A program made the position numbers and the translations under genes. A stretch of DNA of 64,000 nt from Roseovarius spongiae. GTDB taxonomy: Bacteria; Pseudomonadota; Alphaproteobacteria; Rhodobacterales; Rhodobacteraceae. Shown piece by piece: positions 1 to 7,707 of the stretch. Position 1 is the first letter of the stretch; the number at the start of each line of letters is the position of its first letter. The stretch spans positions 806,001 through 870,000 of the forward strand of contig NZ_RAPE01000001.1 in assembly GCF_003651245.1 (NCBI RefSeq), given 5' to 3'. Below the pieces are notes generated by a model. It did not search any database. It had not been told where the DNA came from and saw only the letters and a list, made by a program, of their open reading frames with translations.

Positions 1-636
1 GCGAATGCGTGTCGGGCCGAGGATCTCGCCCAGCCCGACATTCACCTGTTCCGGGAATAGCGGGTCGGTGAGCACCGGGCGCGCCAACGCCGCGACATCG
101 AGCGCGGGCAGGTCCTGCACGAAGAATGTCACATGCGGATTGCCGACCCAGGAGGCCACCCCATGCGCCAGCGGCCCGTGCGCCAGCGGCAAATCCAACG
201 TGTCCACCTCGCGCGCCAGCGGGAATTTACGCCAATCATGCTCGATTCGCCCCATTTCGACACTGACCTCGCGCGGCCCCTGGCGGGTACAGCGCAGCAT
301 GGCGGCGCGGGTTTCGATCGTCACCGCGTCGGCGCCGGTTTCTTCCAGCAGCAGCCACGCGACACAGCGTGTGGCGTTGCCGCAGGCGCCGACCTCGCGC
401 CCGTCGATATTGAGAATGCGAAGCCTCGCGTCCGCCGCGTCGGACGGCTCGACGACCAGCAACTGATCGCCGCCCACCCCGACCCGGACGTCGCAGACAT
501 GGGCGATCTCGGCCTTGCCGGGCGCGTAATGATCGCGGCGGGCATCGACGATGACGAAGTGATTGCGCAGCCCGTGCATCTTCACGAAGGGGCGCCCCTC
601 GGCACAAAAGATGCCGCTCCACGGCTCGGTCATCAT
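1..636 (-). CDS. dapF: Diaminopimelate epimerase, 3' end cut by window edge
   Basis: Interconverts LL- and meso-diaminopimelate in cytosolic lysine and peptidoglycan precursor synthesis. The reverse strand reads without a stop from the ATG at 636 to base 1 (212 codons). The family hallmark ACGNATRC, around the first catalytic cysteine, is clear about a third of the way in, preceded by NIDGREVG. The GNATRC form (rather than GNGARC) is familiar from alphaproteobacteria. The second catalytic cysteine would lie beyond the window. Two adjacent ATG codons (636 and 633) could serve as start, and the ribosome site is weak. About 190 bp with no gene separate it from znuB. Confidence 0.9.
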   Translation of the reverse strand, partial: MMTEPWSGIFCAEGRPFVKMHGLRNHFVIVDARRDHYAPGKAEIAHVCDVRVGVGGDQLLVVEPSDAADARLRILNIDGREVGACGNATRCVAWLLLEETGADAVTIETRAAMLRCTRQGPREVSVEMGRIEHDWRKFPLAREVDTLDLPLAHGPLAHGVASWVGNPHVTFFVQDLPALDVAALARPVLTDPLFPEQVNVGLGEILGPTRIR

Positions 637-827
637 CAAATCGCTTCCGTGTCGTTCCTTCCGACGGTTCAGACCCGTCCCGAGCCGCCTGCCGCGCCAC
701 GCGCCGCACTGTCGCGCCTTCGGTGCCGGTTTGCAAGGCGCGAGATGCGCGGGCGCAGCCGTTTGGGGCCCTGGCGCGCTGCCCGGCGCATTTGGATGCA
801 ATTTGCAGATTGGCTACGCCGAAGCCC

Positions 828-1634
828 TCATCCCGCCTGATTGCCTGGCTTGAACGCCCTGATCAGGCTTGTAGCCACGAAACACAAGGCCGCGACGCAT
901 ACGATCGATGGTCCGGCCGGGGTGTCCAGAACGTAAGCGCCTCGCAGGCCAACGACGGCGGATGCGCTGCCGATTAGAGCTGCAATCAGCGCCATGCCTT
1001 CGGGCGTCCGAGACAGCGGGCGCGCGGCGGCGGCCGGGATGATCAACATTGCTGCGATGAGCAAAACGCCCACGACCTTGATCGCTACAGCCACCGTGAT
1101 GGCGAGCGAGAGGGTCAGCACCAGTTGCTCGCGCTTGGGGTCGATGCCGCTGGCGTAGGCGAGTTCGTCGTTCAGGGTCGACGTCAGCAGGGCGGACCAG
1201 CGCCAGGCGATCAATCCGACGACCAGCGCGGCCCCGCCCCAGATCACGGCAAGATCACCGCGTGACACCGCAAGGATGTCTCCGAACAGATACGCCATCA
1301 GATCGATCCGGATCCCCGACAGAAACGACACTGCGACCAGGCCGAACGCCAGTGCCGAATGCGCCAGGACGCCAAGAAGCGTGTCCATGGCGTAGCCCCG
1401 CCCGCTGAGCGCGGAGACGGTCAGAGCCATGATGAGCGCAACCGCAATTGCGCCGGGGAAGATGGATAGATTCAGCGCCAGCGAAAGCGCGATGCCCAGG
1501 ATCGCGGCATGAGCGGTGGCGTCGCCGAAATAAGCCATGCGGCGCCAGACCACGAAACTGCCAAGTGGAGCAGCCGCGAACGCCACGCCGATACCGGCAA
1601 GGGTGGCGCGTGTCATGAAATCGTCGAGCATCAT
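828..1634 (-). CDS. znuB: Zinc ABC transporter, permease ZnuB
   Basis: Inner-membrane permease of the high-affinity zinc importer. The 268-residue protein is almost wholly hydrophobic, with about eight predicted membrane segments. It carries the ABC-3 family signature region near the start (RRMAYFGDATAHAAILGIAL), matching the DAxSHA-type motif of ZnuB/SitC/SitD permeases. Its ATG overlaps the znuC stop by 4 bp (ATGA), so it is translationally coupled and is the last gene of zur-znuC-znuB. Regulation is expected from the Zur-box-like sites upstream of zur. Confidence 0.92.
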   Translation of the reverse strand: MMLDDFMTRATLAGIGVAFAAAPLGSFVVWRRMAYFGDATAHAAILGIALSLALNLSIFPGAIAVALIMALTVSALSGRGYAMDTLLGVLAHSALAFGLVAVSFLSGIRIDLMAYLFGDILAVSRGDLAVIWGGAALVVGLIAWRWSALLTSTLNDELAYASGIDPKREQLVLTLSLAITVAVAIKVVGVLLIAAMLIIPAAAARPLSRTPEGMALIAALIGSASAVVGLRGAYVLDTPAGPSIVCVAALCFVATSLIRAFKPGNQAG

Positions 1635-2398
1635 TCGGCAGCCTTTGTCTGGTCGTTATGGCGGTGGTCGGCTCCACACGCGTCATCAAGGTCGTGCGTA
1701 TGGTCGTGATCGTGCCGGTAGAGCGCGAGCGCGCCACCGGTGCCGGTCCCGAAGAGAGCTTGATATTCCGGCGCGGACGAGACGTGTTCGGGCGTGCCGT
1801 GACAACACACATGACCGTTGAGGCAGATCACCCGGTCAGATGCCGCCATGACGACGTGCAGTTCATGGCTGATCATCAGCACAGCGCACCCGGTTTCACG
1901 CCGCACGTCGTCGATCAGCTGATAGAACGCGGCGGAGCCGGGCTGGTCGAGCCCTGCCGTCGGTTCATCCAGCAACAGAAGTTGCGGTCGCGCCACCAGG
2001 GCGCGCGCCAGCAGGACACGTTGCAGTTGCCCGCCGGAAAGCTGTGACATCTGACGCTTCGCAAGTTCCGGGGCACCCGCGCGCGCCAGCGCGGCAGCCT
2101 TGTCCGACCGGGTCGCGCCGCCGGGTAACGAAAGGAAGCGCCTAACAGTGATCGGAAGCGTCGGGTCGACGTGAAGTCTCTGAGGCACATAGCCAAGCCT
2201 GAGGCCCGGCGCCGGCATGATCCGGCCCGCAGTGGCGGGCGCCGCGCCCACGATCGCGCGCAGGAGCGTTGTCTTGCCCGATCCGTTGGGGCCCACAATT
2301 GTGACGATCTCACCGGTCTCCACGCTCAGGCTGACGTCCCGCAACACCTCTGTCGCGCCGTAGCGAACGCTCAGTTGTTCGACATTCAGTAGGCTCAT
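1631..2398 (-). CDS. znuC: Zinc ABC transporter, ATP-binding protein ZnuC
   Basis: Cytosolic ATPase of the zinc importer, about 255 residues. Walker A (GPNGSGKTT) lies near residues 37-45, the LSGGQ signature near 120-124 and Walker B (LLLLDEP) near 140-146. The ATG at 2398 overlaps the zur stop by 4 bp, which fixes the start; a longer open frame upstream is only a shadow of zur. The C-terminus (about residues 229-247) is rich in histidine, aspartate and one cysteine. This is unusual for an ABC ATPase and may sense or buffer zinc, though that role is inferred. Confidence 0.92.
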   Translation of the reverse strand: MSLLNVEQLSVRYGATEVLRDVSLSVETGEIVTIVGPNGSGKTTLLRAIVGAAPATAGRIMPAPGLRLGYVPQRLHVDPTLPITVRRFLSLPGGATRSDKAAALARAGAPELAKRQMSQLSGGQLQRVLLARALVARPQLLLLDEPTAGLDQPGSAAFYQLIDDVRRETGCAVLMISHELHVVMAASDRVICLNGHVCCHGTPEHVSSAPEYQALFGTGTGGALALYRHDHDHTHDLDDACGADHRHNDQTKAAE

Positions 2399-2925
2399 GC
2401 GTCGGACGTCCCCGCACAGTACGGGCAGACTCCGAGTGCCTCGACCACGGTGCGCTCGATCTTGAACCCCGTGGCCCTGGCGGCCTCGCCGAGCGTCCCG
2501 CGCGCCGGGGCCGAATGCGCCTCTGCGACCGCATCGCACTCACGGCAAATCAGAAACGCCGGGGAATGGCTTGCGCCGGGATGCGCGCAGGCGATGAAAG
2601 CGTTCAGCCGCTCGATCTTGTGCACGAAGCCATTCTCGACGAGAAAGTCCAGCGCACGGTATGCGACGGGCGGCTGACCGCCAAACCCGGCGTCGCGCAG
2701 GCGGTCCAGCAATTCATAGGCGCCGAGCGCGCGATGCTCTCGCAAAAGGATTTGGAGTGCCGCACGCCGCACCGGAGTAAAGCGCGCGCCCGTCGTGGCG
2801 CAATGCGACTCGGCCTCGGTGATCGCCGTTTCCACACACTGGTCGTGATCATGCGCATCGAATCCGACGGGCCCGAGCGTTGCTCGGACCGTTTCCGACT
2901 TCTCCTGATATCCACGACTTGTCAT
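2395..2925 (-). CDS. zur: Fur-family zinc uptake regulator Zur
   Basis: Zinc-responsive repressor of 176 residues. It has the Fur-family winged helix (FTPVRRAALQILL, then PPVAYRALDFLVENGFVHKIE) and two CxxC pairs, near residues 127-130 (CREC) and 167-170 (CPYC), which in the family hold structural zinc. HAHP-type residues (ACAHPGASHSP) fit the sensing site. It heads zur-znuC-znuB and diverges from znuA, the usual place for Zur. The N-terminus is longer than typical and includes a DAHDHD stretch. One of the two candidate Zur boxes overlaps its start codon, implying autoregulation. Confidence 0.92.
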   Translation of the reverse strand: MTSRGYQEKSETVRATLGPVGFDAHDHDQCVETAITEAESHCATTGARFTPVRRAALQILLREHRALGAYELLDRLRDAGFGGQPPVAYRALDFLVENGFVHKIERLNAFIACAHPGASHSPAFLICRECDAVAEAHSAPARGTLGEAARATGFKIERTVVEALGVCPYCAGTSDA

Positions 2926-2935
2926 GTTATCTCAT
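2917..2935. promoter_or_regulatory. Candidate Zur box 1, overlapping the zur start
   Basis: ACTTGTCATGTTATCTCAT closely repeats the sequence found 31 bp further on (box 2): 15 of 19 positions match. It lies across the zur start codon at 2923-2925, so a bound repressor would block zur. Assignment rests on sequence similarity to AT-rich GTTAT-containing Zur sites and on position between zur and znuA. Confidence 0.5.
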
Positions 2936-2947
2936 TTCCTGTATCGG

Positions 2948-2966
2948 ACTTGTAATGTTATACAAT
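2948..2966. promoter_or_regulatory. Candidate Zur box 2 in the zur-znuA intergenic region
   Basis: ACTTGTAATGTTATACAAT contains the inverted repeat TTGTA-N6-TACAA (2950-2965). It lies about 16 bp before the znuA start and, with box 1, covers most of the 56-bp divergent promoter. The 31-bp spacing puts both sites on the same helical face. Its GTAATGTTATAC core resembles alphaproteobacterial Zur sites. Confidence 0.6.
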
Positions 2967-2981
2967 CACTTGGAAGCGCCA

Positions 2982-4055
2982 ATGTCCAGATACCTGATCC
3001 CTCTTTCTCTCTCTGCTTCGCTCTTGGCCGGGACGGCCATGGCCGACGTCCCGCGTGTCGCGGTCGATATCGCCCCGGTGCATTCCCTGGTCACGCGCGT
3101 GATGGAGGGTCTTGGCGCCCCGTCGCTGATCGTCCAACCAGGCGCTTCGCCGCACGAATACAGCCTTCGACCGTCAGAGGCGCAAGCGCTGCAAGACGCG
3201 GATCTGGTGTTCTGGGTTGGCGAGGATCTGACGCCCTGGATGGAGGAGTCCATCGAAACTCTCGCAGACGGCGCGGAGGTCACCACGCTTCTCGACGCCG
3301 ACGGCACTGTCCTTCTGGAGTTCCGTGAAGGTGCGCTGTTCGAGGCGCACGCACATGGCGACGAGGATCACGCGGACGACCACGATCATGAAGCGCATTC
3401 CGAGGGCGGACAGGGCGATCATGATCACGAAGAGCATGAGGATGACGACACACACGCGCACGCGAAACACGCTGAAGGCGATGGTCATGATCATGAAGAG
3501 CATGCCGAGGCTGATGGCCACGACCATGATCATGCCCATGGCGCACACGATCCGCACGCCTGGCTCTCGCCCGAGAACGCCGCGAACTGGCTGAACGTGA
3601 TCGCAGCGCAACTGTCCGCCGCTGATCCCGATAACGCCGGAGCGTATTTCGCCAATGCCGCGGCCGCGCGCGAGGAAATCGTCACCCTGTCTGACGAGGT
3701 GAACGCGATCCTGGATCCGGTGCGCGACGGGCGGTTCATCGTCTTCCACGACGGCTACCACTACTTCGAGACAGCCTTTGACTTCCCCGCCTCCGGCGCC
3801 ATCTCTCTCTCGGATGCAAGCGACCCCAGCCCGGCGCGCATCGCGGAAATTCAGGGCCGGATAGCAGACGAGAGTATCCAGTGCGTGCTGTCGGAGCCTC
3901 AGTTCAATTCCGGGCTGGTCGCGACAGTCATGGAGGGCGCCGATGCGAAGACCTCGGTTCTCGATCCGCTTGGCTCCAACCTTGAGACCGGGGCGGGCCT
4001 TTATCCGCAGCTCCTGCGGAATCTTGCGAGATCGCTTGCTGACTGCTTGTCTTGA
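2982..4055 (+). CDS. znuA: Zinc ABC transporter, periplasmic zinc-binding protein ZnuA
   Basis: Periplasmic cluster A-I solute-binding protein, 357 residues from the ATG at 2982, which has a GGAAG ribosome site 6 nt upstream. A signal peptide ends near AMADVP (residues 19-24). Probable zinc ligands sit in GASPHEYSL (His58), DPHAWLSP (His192), the FHDGYHYF region and a late glutamate or aspartate. Between the first two ligands lies an exceptionally long acidic, His-rich loop (about residues 123-190, some 20 histidines), diagnostic for ZnuA rather than a manganese homologue. It diverges from zur and is followed 48 bp on by zevA. Confidence 0.93.
   Translation: MSRYLIPLSLSASLLAGTAMADVPRVAVDIAPVHSLVTRVMEGLGAPSLIVQPGASPHEYSLRPSEAQALQDADLVFWVGEDLTPWMEESIETLADGAEVTTLLDADGTVLLEFREGALFEAHAHGDEDHADDHDHEAHSEGGQGDHDHEEHEDDDTHAHAKHAEGDGHDHEEHAEADGHDHDHAHGAHDPHAWLSPENAANWLNVIAAQLSAADPDNAGAYFANAAAAREEIVTLSDEVNAILDPVRDGRFIVFHDGYHYFETAFDFPASGAISLSDASDPSPARIAEIQGRIADESIQCVLSEPQFNSGLVATVMEGADAKTSVLDPLGSNLETGAGLYPQLLRNLARSLADCLS
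3348..3551 (+). repeat. His/Asp/Glu-rich low-complexity loop coding segment in znuA
   Basis: About 68 codons made almost only of His, Asp, Glu, Ala and Gly, with imperfect repeats of units such as DHDHEEH and GHDHEEHAEADGHDHD. At the DNA level the repeats share GATCATGATCACGAAGAGC-like tracts. ZnuA proteins use this loop to gather periplasmic zinc; the length here is at the upper end of what I know for the family. Confidence 0.85.
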
Positions 4056-4103
4056 CGGCGAAGGCGCGGCATCTAACCTGCAATCCGGAAGGGTCAAGAA
4101 ACA

Positions 4104-4742
4104 GTGCCGCGCCATTTTCCTTGCATCTTGCTAATGTTCCTCTGCGTGGCTGGGCAATCCGCTGCGCATCCGCATGTCTTCGTTGATACCGAAGTCGGTT
4201 TCGACATCGACGCGTCGCGTCTTTCGTCCCTGCACATCGTCTGGACGTATGACGAATTCACCACCCTGACCATTTTCGACATTCTTGAACTCGATGCTGA
4301 TGGGGACGGTGTCCTGAACAAAGATGATCTGGCCAAGGTCGCGTCGGGTGAGACCGATTGGCCAGACGGTTACAATGGCGACGTCTATCTCGAAGCAGAC
4401 CAGCGGCAGGTCGGATTCGGCAAACCGACGAACGCATCGGCCGAGATGCACGGCGATAAAATCGTGGTCCGCTTCGATCTGCCGCTGAACGAGCCTCTCG
4501 ATCTGTCCCCAGGAACGGCGGTCCTGAAGTTTTACGATCCGAACTATTATTACGCCTACACCGCAACCGGCCTGATGAACCCGGATACAGGTTCGTGCCA
4601 TGCGACCATCGTCCCATTCGAGGCCGACGCGGCGGCTGCGGCGCTTCAGAATCAGCTTGCGGCGCTGTCGCGCGAGGAGACGCCCGAGCAGCAGAATGTC
4701 GGGCAACTGTTCGCCGATGAAATCGTGCTGACATGCAACTGA
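4104..4742 (+). CDS. zevA: DUF1007 family periplasmic protein, ZevA-like
   Basis: 212 residues from a GTG at 4104; a later ATG at 4134 would shorten the signal peptide. The N-terminus is a signal peptide ending near GQSAAHPHVFVD, and mature proteins of this family begin with such an HPHVFVD motif. The rest fits DUF1007, with a Ca-site-like DADGDGVLNKDDL stretch. The gene overlaps the NicO-family zevB by 10 bp, the same pairing as zevA-zevB of Haemophilus influenzae, which aids zinc uptake. Position after znuA supports a zinc role, though NicO partners can also carry nickel or cobalt. Confidence 0.78.
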   Translation: MPRHFPCILLMFLCVAGQSAAHPHVFVDTEVGFDIDASRLSSLHIVWTYDEFTTLTIFDILELDADGDGVLNKDDLAKVASGETDWPDGYNGDVYLEADQRQVGFGKPTNASAEMHGDKIVVRFDLPLNEPLDLSPGTAVLKFYDPNYYYAYTATGLMNPDTGSCHATIVPFEADAAAAALQNQLAALSREETPEQQNVGQLFADEIVLTCN

Positions 4743-5641
4743 AGGCGTACCGGCTCTTTGCGGTCGTTCTGGCTGTCGGCGTCGGCCTATGGCTCGTCTT
4801 GCCTTGGGATCAGCTACTCCGCTGGGCGGCGTCCGAGCAGCGCGAGTTTCAGAATGCCATGGCCCGCGCGCTGCGCGCCGTCAGGGCAGGGGAGCCGGCG
4901 GCATTATTGACTCTGTGCGCCGCGACGGCCGGCTACGGTGTCGTGCATGCCATCGGTCCCGGGCACGGCAAGGTGCTGATCGGCGGCGCGGCATTGGCGA
5001 GCGGGTCGACGTTTCAGCGGCTGGCGGGCCTGACGGTTCTGTCCAGTCTTGCGCAGGCGGGCACTGCGATCGTCCTTGTCGGCCTGTTGGTCTTTGCCCT
5101 GCGTTTCAACGCAAGGGATGCGGCGGAACTGACGGAAACCTGGCTTGCGCCGCTGAGCGCGATCGCCATCGCCCTGATTGGTCTTGTTCTGGTGCTGCGC
5201 GGCGTGCGCGCCCTGCACAAAAGAAGCGGCGCGGCGACGGACGATACCGCGCAGGATCAGCATAAGGGCGCTTGCGGTTGCGGCCACGCGCATGCCCCGA
5301 CCGTTGAGGAGGTGCGTTCGCTGAATTCGATGCGCGAAGCCCTGGCAATCGTGGCCAGCATCGCGATCCGGCCCTGCACCGGCGCGCTCTTCGTTCTGGT
5401 GATAGCCGCGCGGTTCGACGCCTTTGGCGCGGGCGTTCTTGCGGTCCTCGCCATGGCTTTGGGGACGGCGGCGACCATCCTGACCGTTGCAGCAGGCGGA
5501 CGTTTGGCGCGGCTTTTCGTCGTTATGGGCCAGTCGACCAAGTCGGTCCAGGCGCTGAACCTGTCGGCCATGCTGCACATCCTCGGGGGCGGGCTGATCC
5601 TCGGCCTGAGCATGCTGTTCCTCGCGCCGTATCTGACATGA
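4733..5641 (+). CDS. zevB: NicO/RcnA-type membrane metal transporter, ZevB-like
   Basis: 302-residue membrane protein with about six to seven hydrophobic segments. The family motif GYGVVHAIGPGHGKVLIG (HAxGPGHGK) is in the first third and the second conserved block is AIRPCTGALFVLVIA. A cytoplasmic or periplasmic loop holds CGCGHAHAP, a likely metal-binding patch. It overlaps zevA, so the two are probably one transport unit. Such proteins act in nickel/cobalt or zinc movement; beside zur-znuACB, zinc is the best guess. Confidence 0.75.
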   Translation: MQLKAYRLFAVVLAVGVGLWLVLPWDQLLRWAASEQREFQNAMARALRAVRAGEPAALLTLCAATAGYGVVHAIGPGHGKVLIGGAALASGSTFQRLAGLTVLSSLAQAGTAIVLVGLLVFALRFNARDAAELTETWLAPLSAIAIALIGLVLVLRGVRALHKRSGAATDDTAQDQHKGACGCGHAHAPTVEEVRSLNSMREALAIVASIAIRPCTGALFVLVIAARFDAFGAGVLAVLAMALGTAATILTVAAGGRLARLFVVMGQSTKSVQALNLSAMLHILGGGLILGLSMLFLAPYLT

Positions 5642-5791
5642 CGGATGCGGCGGCGAAGGCGGGTTGCACACTTTAACTGTCGCTCATCACGCGAACGGCG
5701 GCAACGCCAGGCCGTTTCAGCATCGAGAAAATCTCTCTCGGACCAATTTCGGCGCTTGACCTCAGCACATCATTTCCATACTTCACGATTC

Positions 5792-6163
5792 ATGGATAAG
5801 AATGATGCTCTCGCCGCTTTCGGCGCCCTCGGACAGTCCACGCGTCTTGACGTGTTCCGCCTGCTGATCAAGGCGGGGCAGGTCGGCATGTCGGCTGGCC
5901 ATATTGGCGACGCCCTCGGGGTCCGCCAGAATACCATGTCGGCCAATCTCGCGATCCTGGTCCGCTCCGGGTTGATCCGAAGCGAGAGGCATGGCCGCAG
6001 CATCCGCTATTTCGCCGACATGGACGGAATGCGGGGTCTGCTGGCATTCCTGATGGAGGATTGCTGCGGTGGTTGTCCCGACCTCTGCCAGCCCGTCATC
6101 GATGAGATCGCCTGTTCCAGTCCCCGGACAGCCCCCACTCCCGCTGACTTGACGACCTGTTGA
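5792..6163 (+). CDS. arsR: ArsR-family metalloregulator of the ars operon
   Basis: 123-residue winged-helix repressor from the ATG at 5792; the open frame continues upstream but that part is not ArsR-like. The helix-turn-helix region (MSAGHIGDALGVRQNTMSANLAILVRSGLI) and wing (RHGRSIRYFADM) fit ArsR. The C-terminal DCCGGCPDLC cluster offers thiolates for arsenite, at a different place from the classic CVC on helix 3 but as in several proteobacterial ArsRs. It leads arsR-acr3-arsC. A weak promoter (TTGACC at 5756, CATACT at 5777, spacing 15) lies just upstream and would leave almost no leader. Confidence 0.85.
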   Translation: MDKNDALAAFGALGQSTRLDVFRLLIKAGQVGMSAGHIGDALGVRQNTMSANLAILVRSGLIRSERHGRSIRYFADMDGMRGLLAFLMEDCCGGCPDLCQPVIDEIACSSPRTAPTPADLTTC

Positions 6164-6213
6164 TGACAGCGCCCGCTTCCTGACCTCCCATCACTGAACG
6201 TCGAAAGGCCGAT

Positions 6214-7281
6214 ATGACCGATACATCGTTTCCCGCCGCCGCGGGTCTTGGAACATTCGAGCGCTGGCTGTCCGTCTGGGTGGCGCTTGCCATCGGCGCG
6301 GGGCTGCTACTGGGCAACCTCTTTCCGGACGTCTTTTCGGGGCTGGCCGCCCTGGAAATCGCCTCGGTCAACCTGCCCGTGGCGGTGCTGATCTGGGCGA
6401 TGGTCTATCCGATGATGGTGGGCGTGGATTTCGGCGCGCTGGCCCATGTGGGCGACAAGCCCAAGGGCCTGGTCGTGACCCTGGTGGTGAACTGGCTGAT
6501 CAAGCCCTTCACCATGGCCGCCCTTGGCGTGCTGTTCTTCAACCATGTCTTTGCGGGTCTGATCCCGCCCGATGATGCGCAGGCTTACCTCGCGGGGGTG
6601 ATCCTGCTGGGCGCCGCGCCCTGCACCGCGATGGTGTTCGTCTGGTCGAATCTCACCCGCGGAGACGCCACTTACACGCTGGTGCAGGTCAGCGTGAACG
6701 ACGTGATCATGGTTTTTGCCTTTGCGCCCATCGTGGCCTTGTTGCTGGGCGTAACCGATATCGTCGTGCCCTGGAATACGCTGCTGCTGTCAGTTGGTCT
6801 TTATGTCATGCTGCCCCTGCTGGCCGGCTACGTGACGCGCCGGAACCTCGTCGGCAAAGGGGGCGAGGCGGCGGTGGACGCCTTCAAGGCCCGCGTGCAG
6901 CCGTTTTCGATGCTGGGTCTGCTGGTCACGGTGGTGCTGCTCTTCGGGTTTCAGGGCGAGATCATCCTCGATCGTCCGCTGGTCATCGCGCTGATTGCCG
7001 TGCCGTTGTTGCTCCAGTCCTATGGCATCTTCTTCGTGGCCTACGGCGCGGCGCGGGCCTGGGGCATCCCGTTCAATATAGCAGCCCCCTGCGCCCTGAT
7101 CGGCACATCCAATTTCTTCGAACTGGCGGTGGCGGTCGCGATCAGCCTGTTCGGGCTTGGCTCGGGCGCCGCCTTGGCCACAGTCGTCGGTGTGCTGGTG
7201 GAAGTGCCGGTGATGCTGTCGCTCGTCGCCTTCGCCAACCGGACGAAACACTGCTTTCCGAACGAGGGGCGCGCGTCGTGA
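6214..7281 (+). CDS. acr3: Arsenite efflux permease, ACR3 family
   Basis: 355-residue inner-membrane protein with ten hydrophobic segments, the ACR3/BASS fold that exports arsenite. The conserved blocks include [30 protein letters not shown] (with the cysteine thought to bind arsenite) and [26 protein letters not shown]. It lies 50 bp after arsR and overlaps arsC by 4 bp (GTGA). Confidence 0.93.
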   Translation: MTDTSFPAAAGLGTFERWLSVWVALAIGAGLLLGNLFPDVFSGLAALEIASVNLPVAVLIWAMVYPMMVGVDFGALAHVGDKPKGLVVTLVVNWLIKPFTMAALGVLFFNHVFAGLIPPDDAQAYLAGVILLGAAPCTAMVFVWSNLTRGDATYTLVQVSVNDVIMVFAFAPIVALLLGVTDIVVPWNTLLLSVGLYVMLPLLAGYVTRRNLVGKGGEAAVDAFKARVQPFSMLGLLVTVVLLFGFQGEIILDRPLVIALIAVPLLLQSYGIFFVAYGAARAWGIPFNIAAPCALIGTSNFFELAVAVAISLFGLGSGAALATVVGVLVEVPVMLSLVAFANRTKHCFPNEGRAS

Positions 7282-7706
7282 GCATCGTCATCCACCACAA
7301 CCCGGCCTGCGGCACCTCGCGAAACGTGCTGGCGATCATCGAGGCGTCGGGCGAGACGCCGGTGGTCATCGACTACCTTCAGACGGGCTGGACCCGCCCG
7401 CAGCTTCTGGCGCTGTTCGCAGCTGCGGACCTGACGCCCCGCACCGCCCTGCGAACGACGAAATCCCCGGCAGAGGAGTTGGGCCTGCTCGATCCTTCCG
7501 TTGACGACGAGACATTGCTTGACGCGATGCTTGAACACCCGGTCCTGGTCAACCGTCCCATCGTCTGCTCGCCCAAGGGCGTCCGGCTCTGCCGTCCGAG
7601 CGAAATGGTGCTGGACCTGCTCGAGCGCCTGCCGCCCGGTCCGATCGCCAAAGAGGACGGCACGCCGCTGATCGCTGCGGATGGAAGCCGCGTGGGACGC
7701 CGTTGA
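7278..7706 (+). CDS. arsC: Arsenate reductase, glutaredoxin-dependent type
   Basis: 142-residue cytosolic enzyme that reduces arsenate to arsenite for export by Acr3. The active-site motif [10 protein letters not shown] places the catalytic Cys at residue 11 and Ser at 14 (CX2S), typical of the Grx/GSH-coupled class. Conserved basic residues appear in [13 protein letters not shown] and [18 protein letters not shown]. The GTG start at 7278 overlaps the acr3 stop. The stop is only 1 bp before the preferred phoR start, so readthrough into phoR is likely. Confidence 0.92.
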   Translation: MSIVIHHNPACGTSRNVLAIIEASGETPVVIDYLQTGWTRPQLLALFAAADLTPRTALRTTKSPAEELGLLDPSVDDETLLDAMLEHPVLVNRPIVCSPKGVRLCRPSEMVLDLLERLPPGPIAKEDGTPLIAADGSRVGRR

Positions 7707-7707
7707 A

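Noticed and set aside
3348..3551. Tandem repeat as a possible CRISPR or minisatellite
   Set aside because: The repeats are imperfect, in frame, and encode the known His-rich loop of ZnuA.
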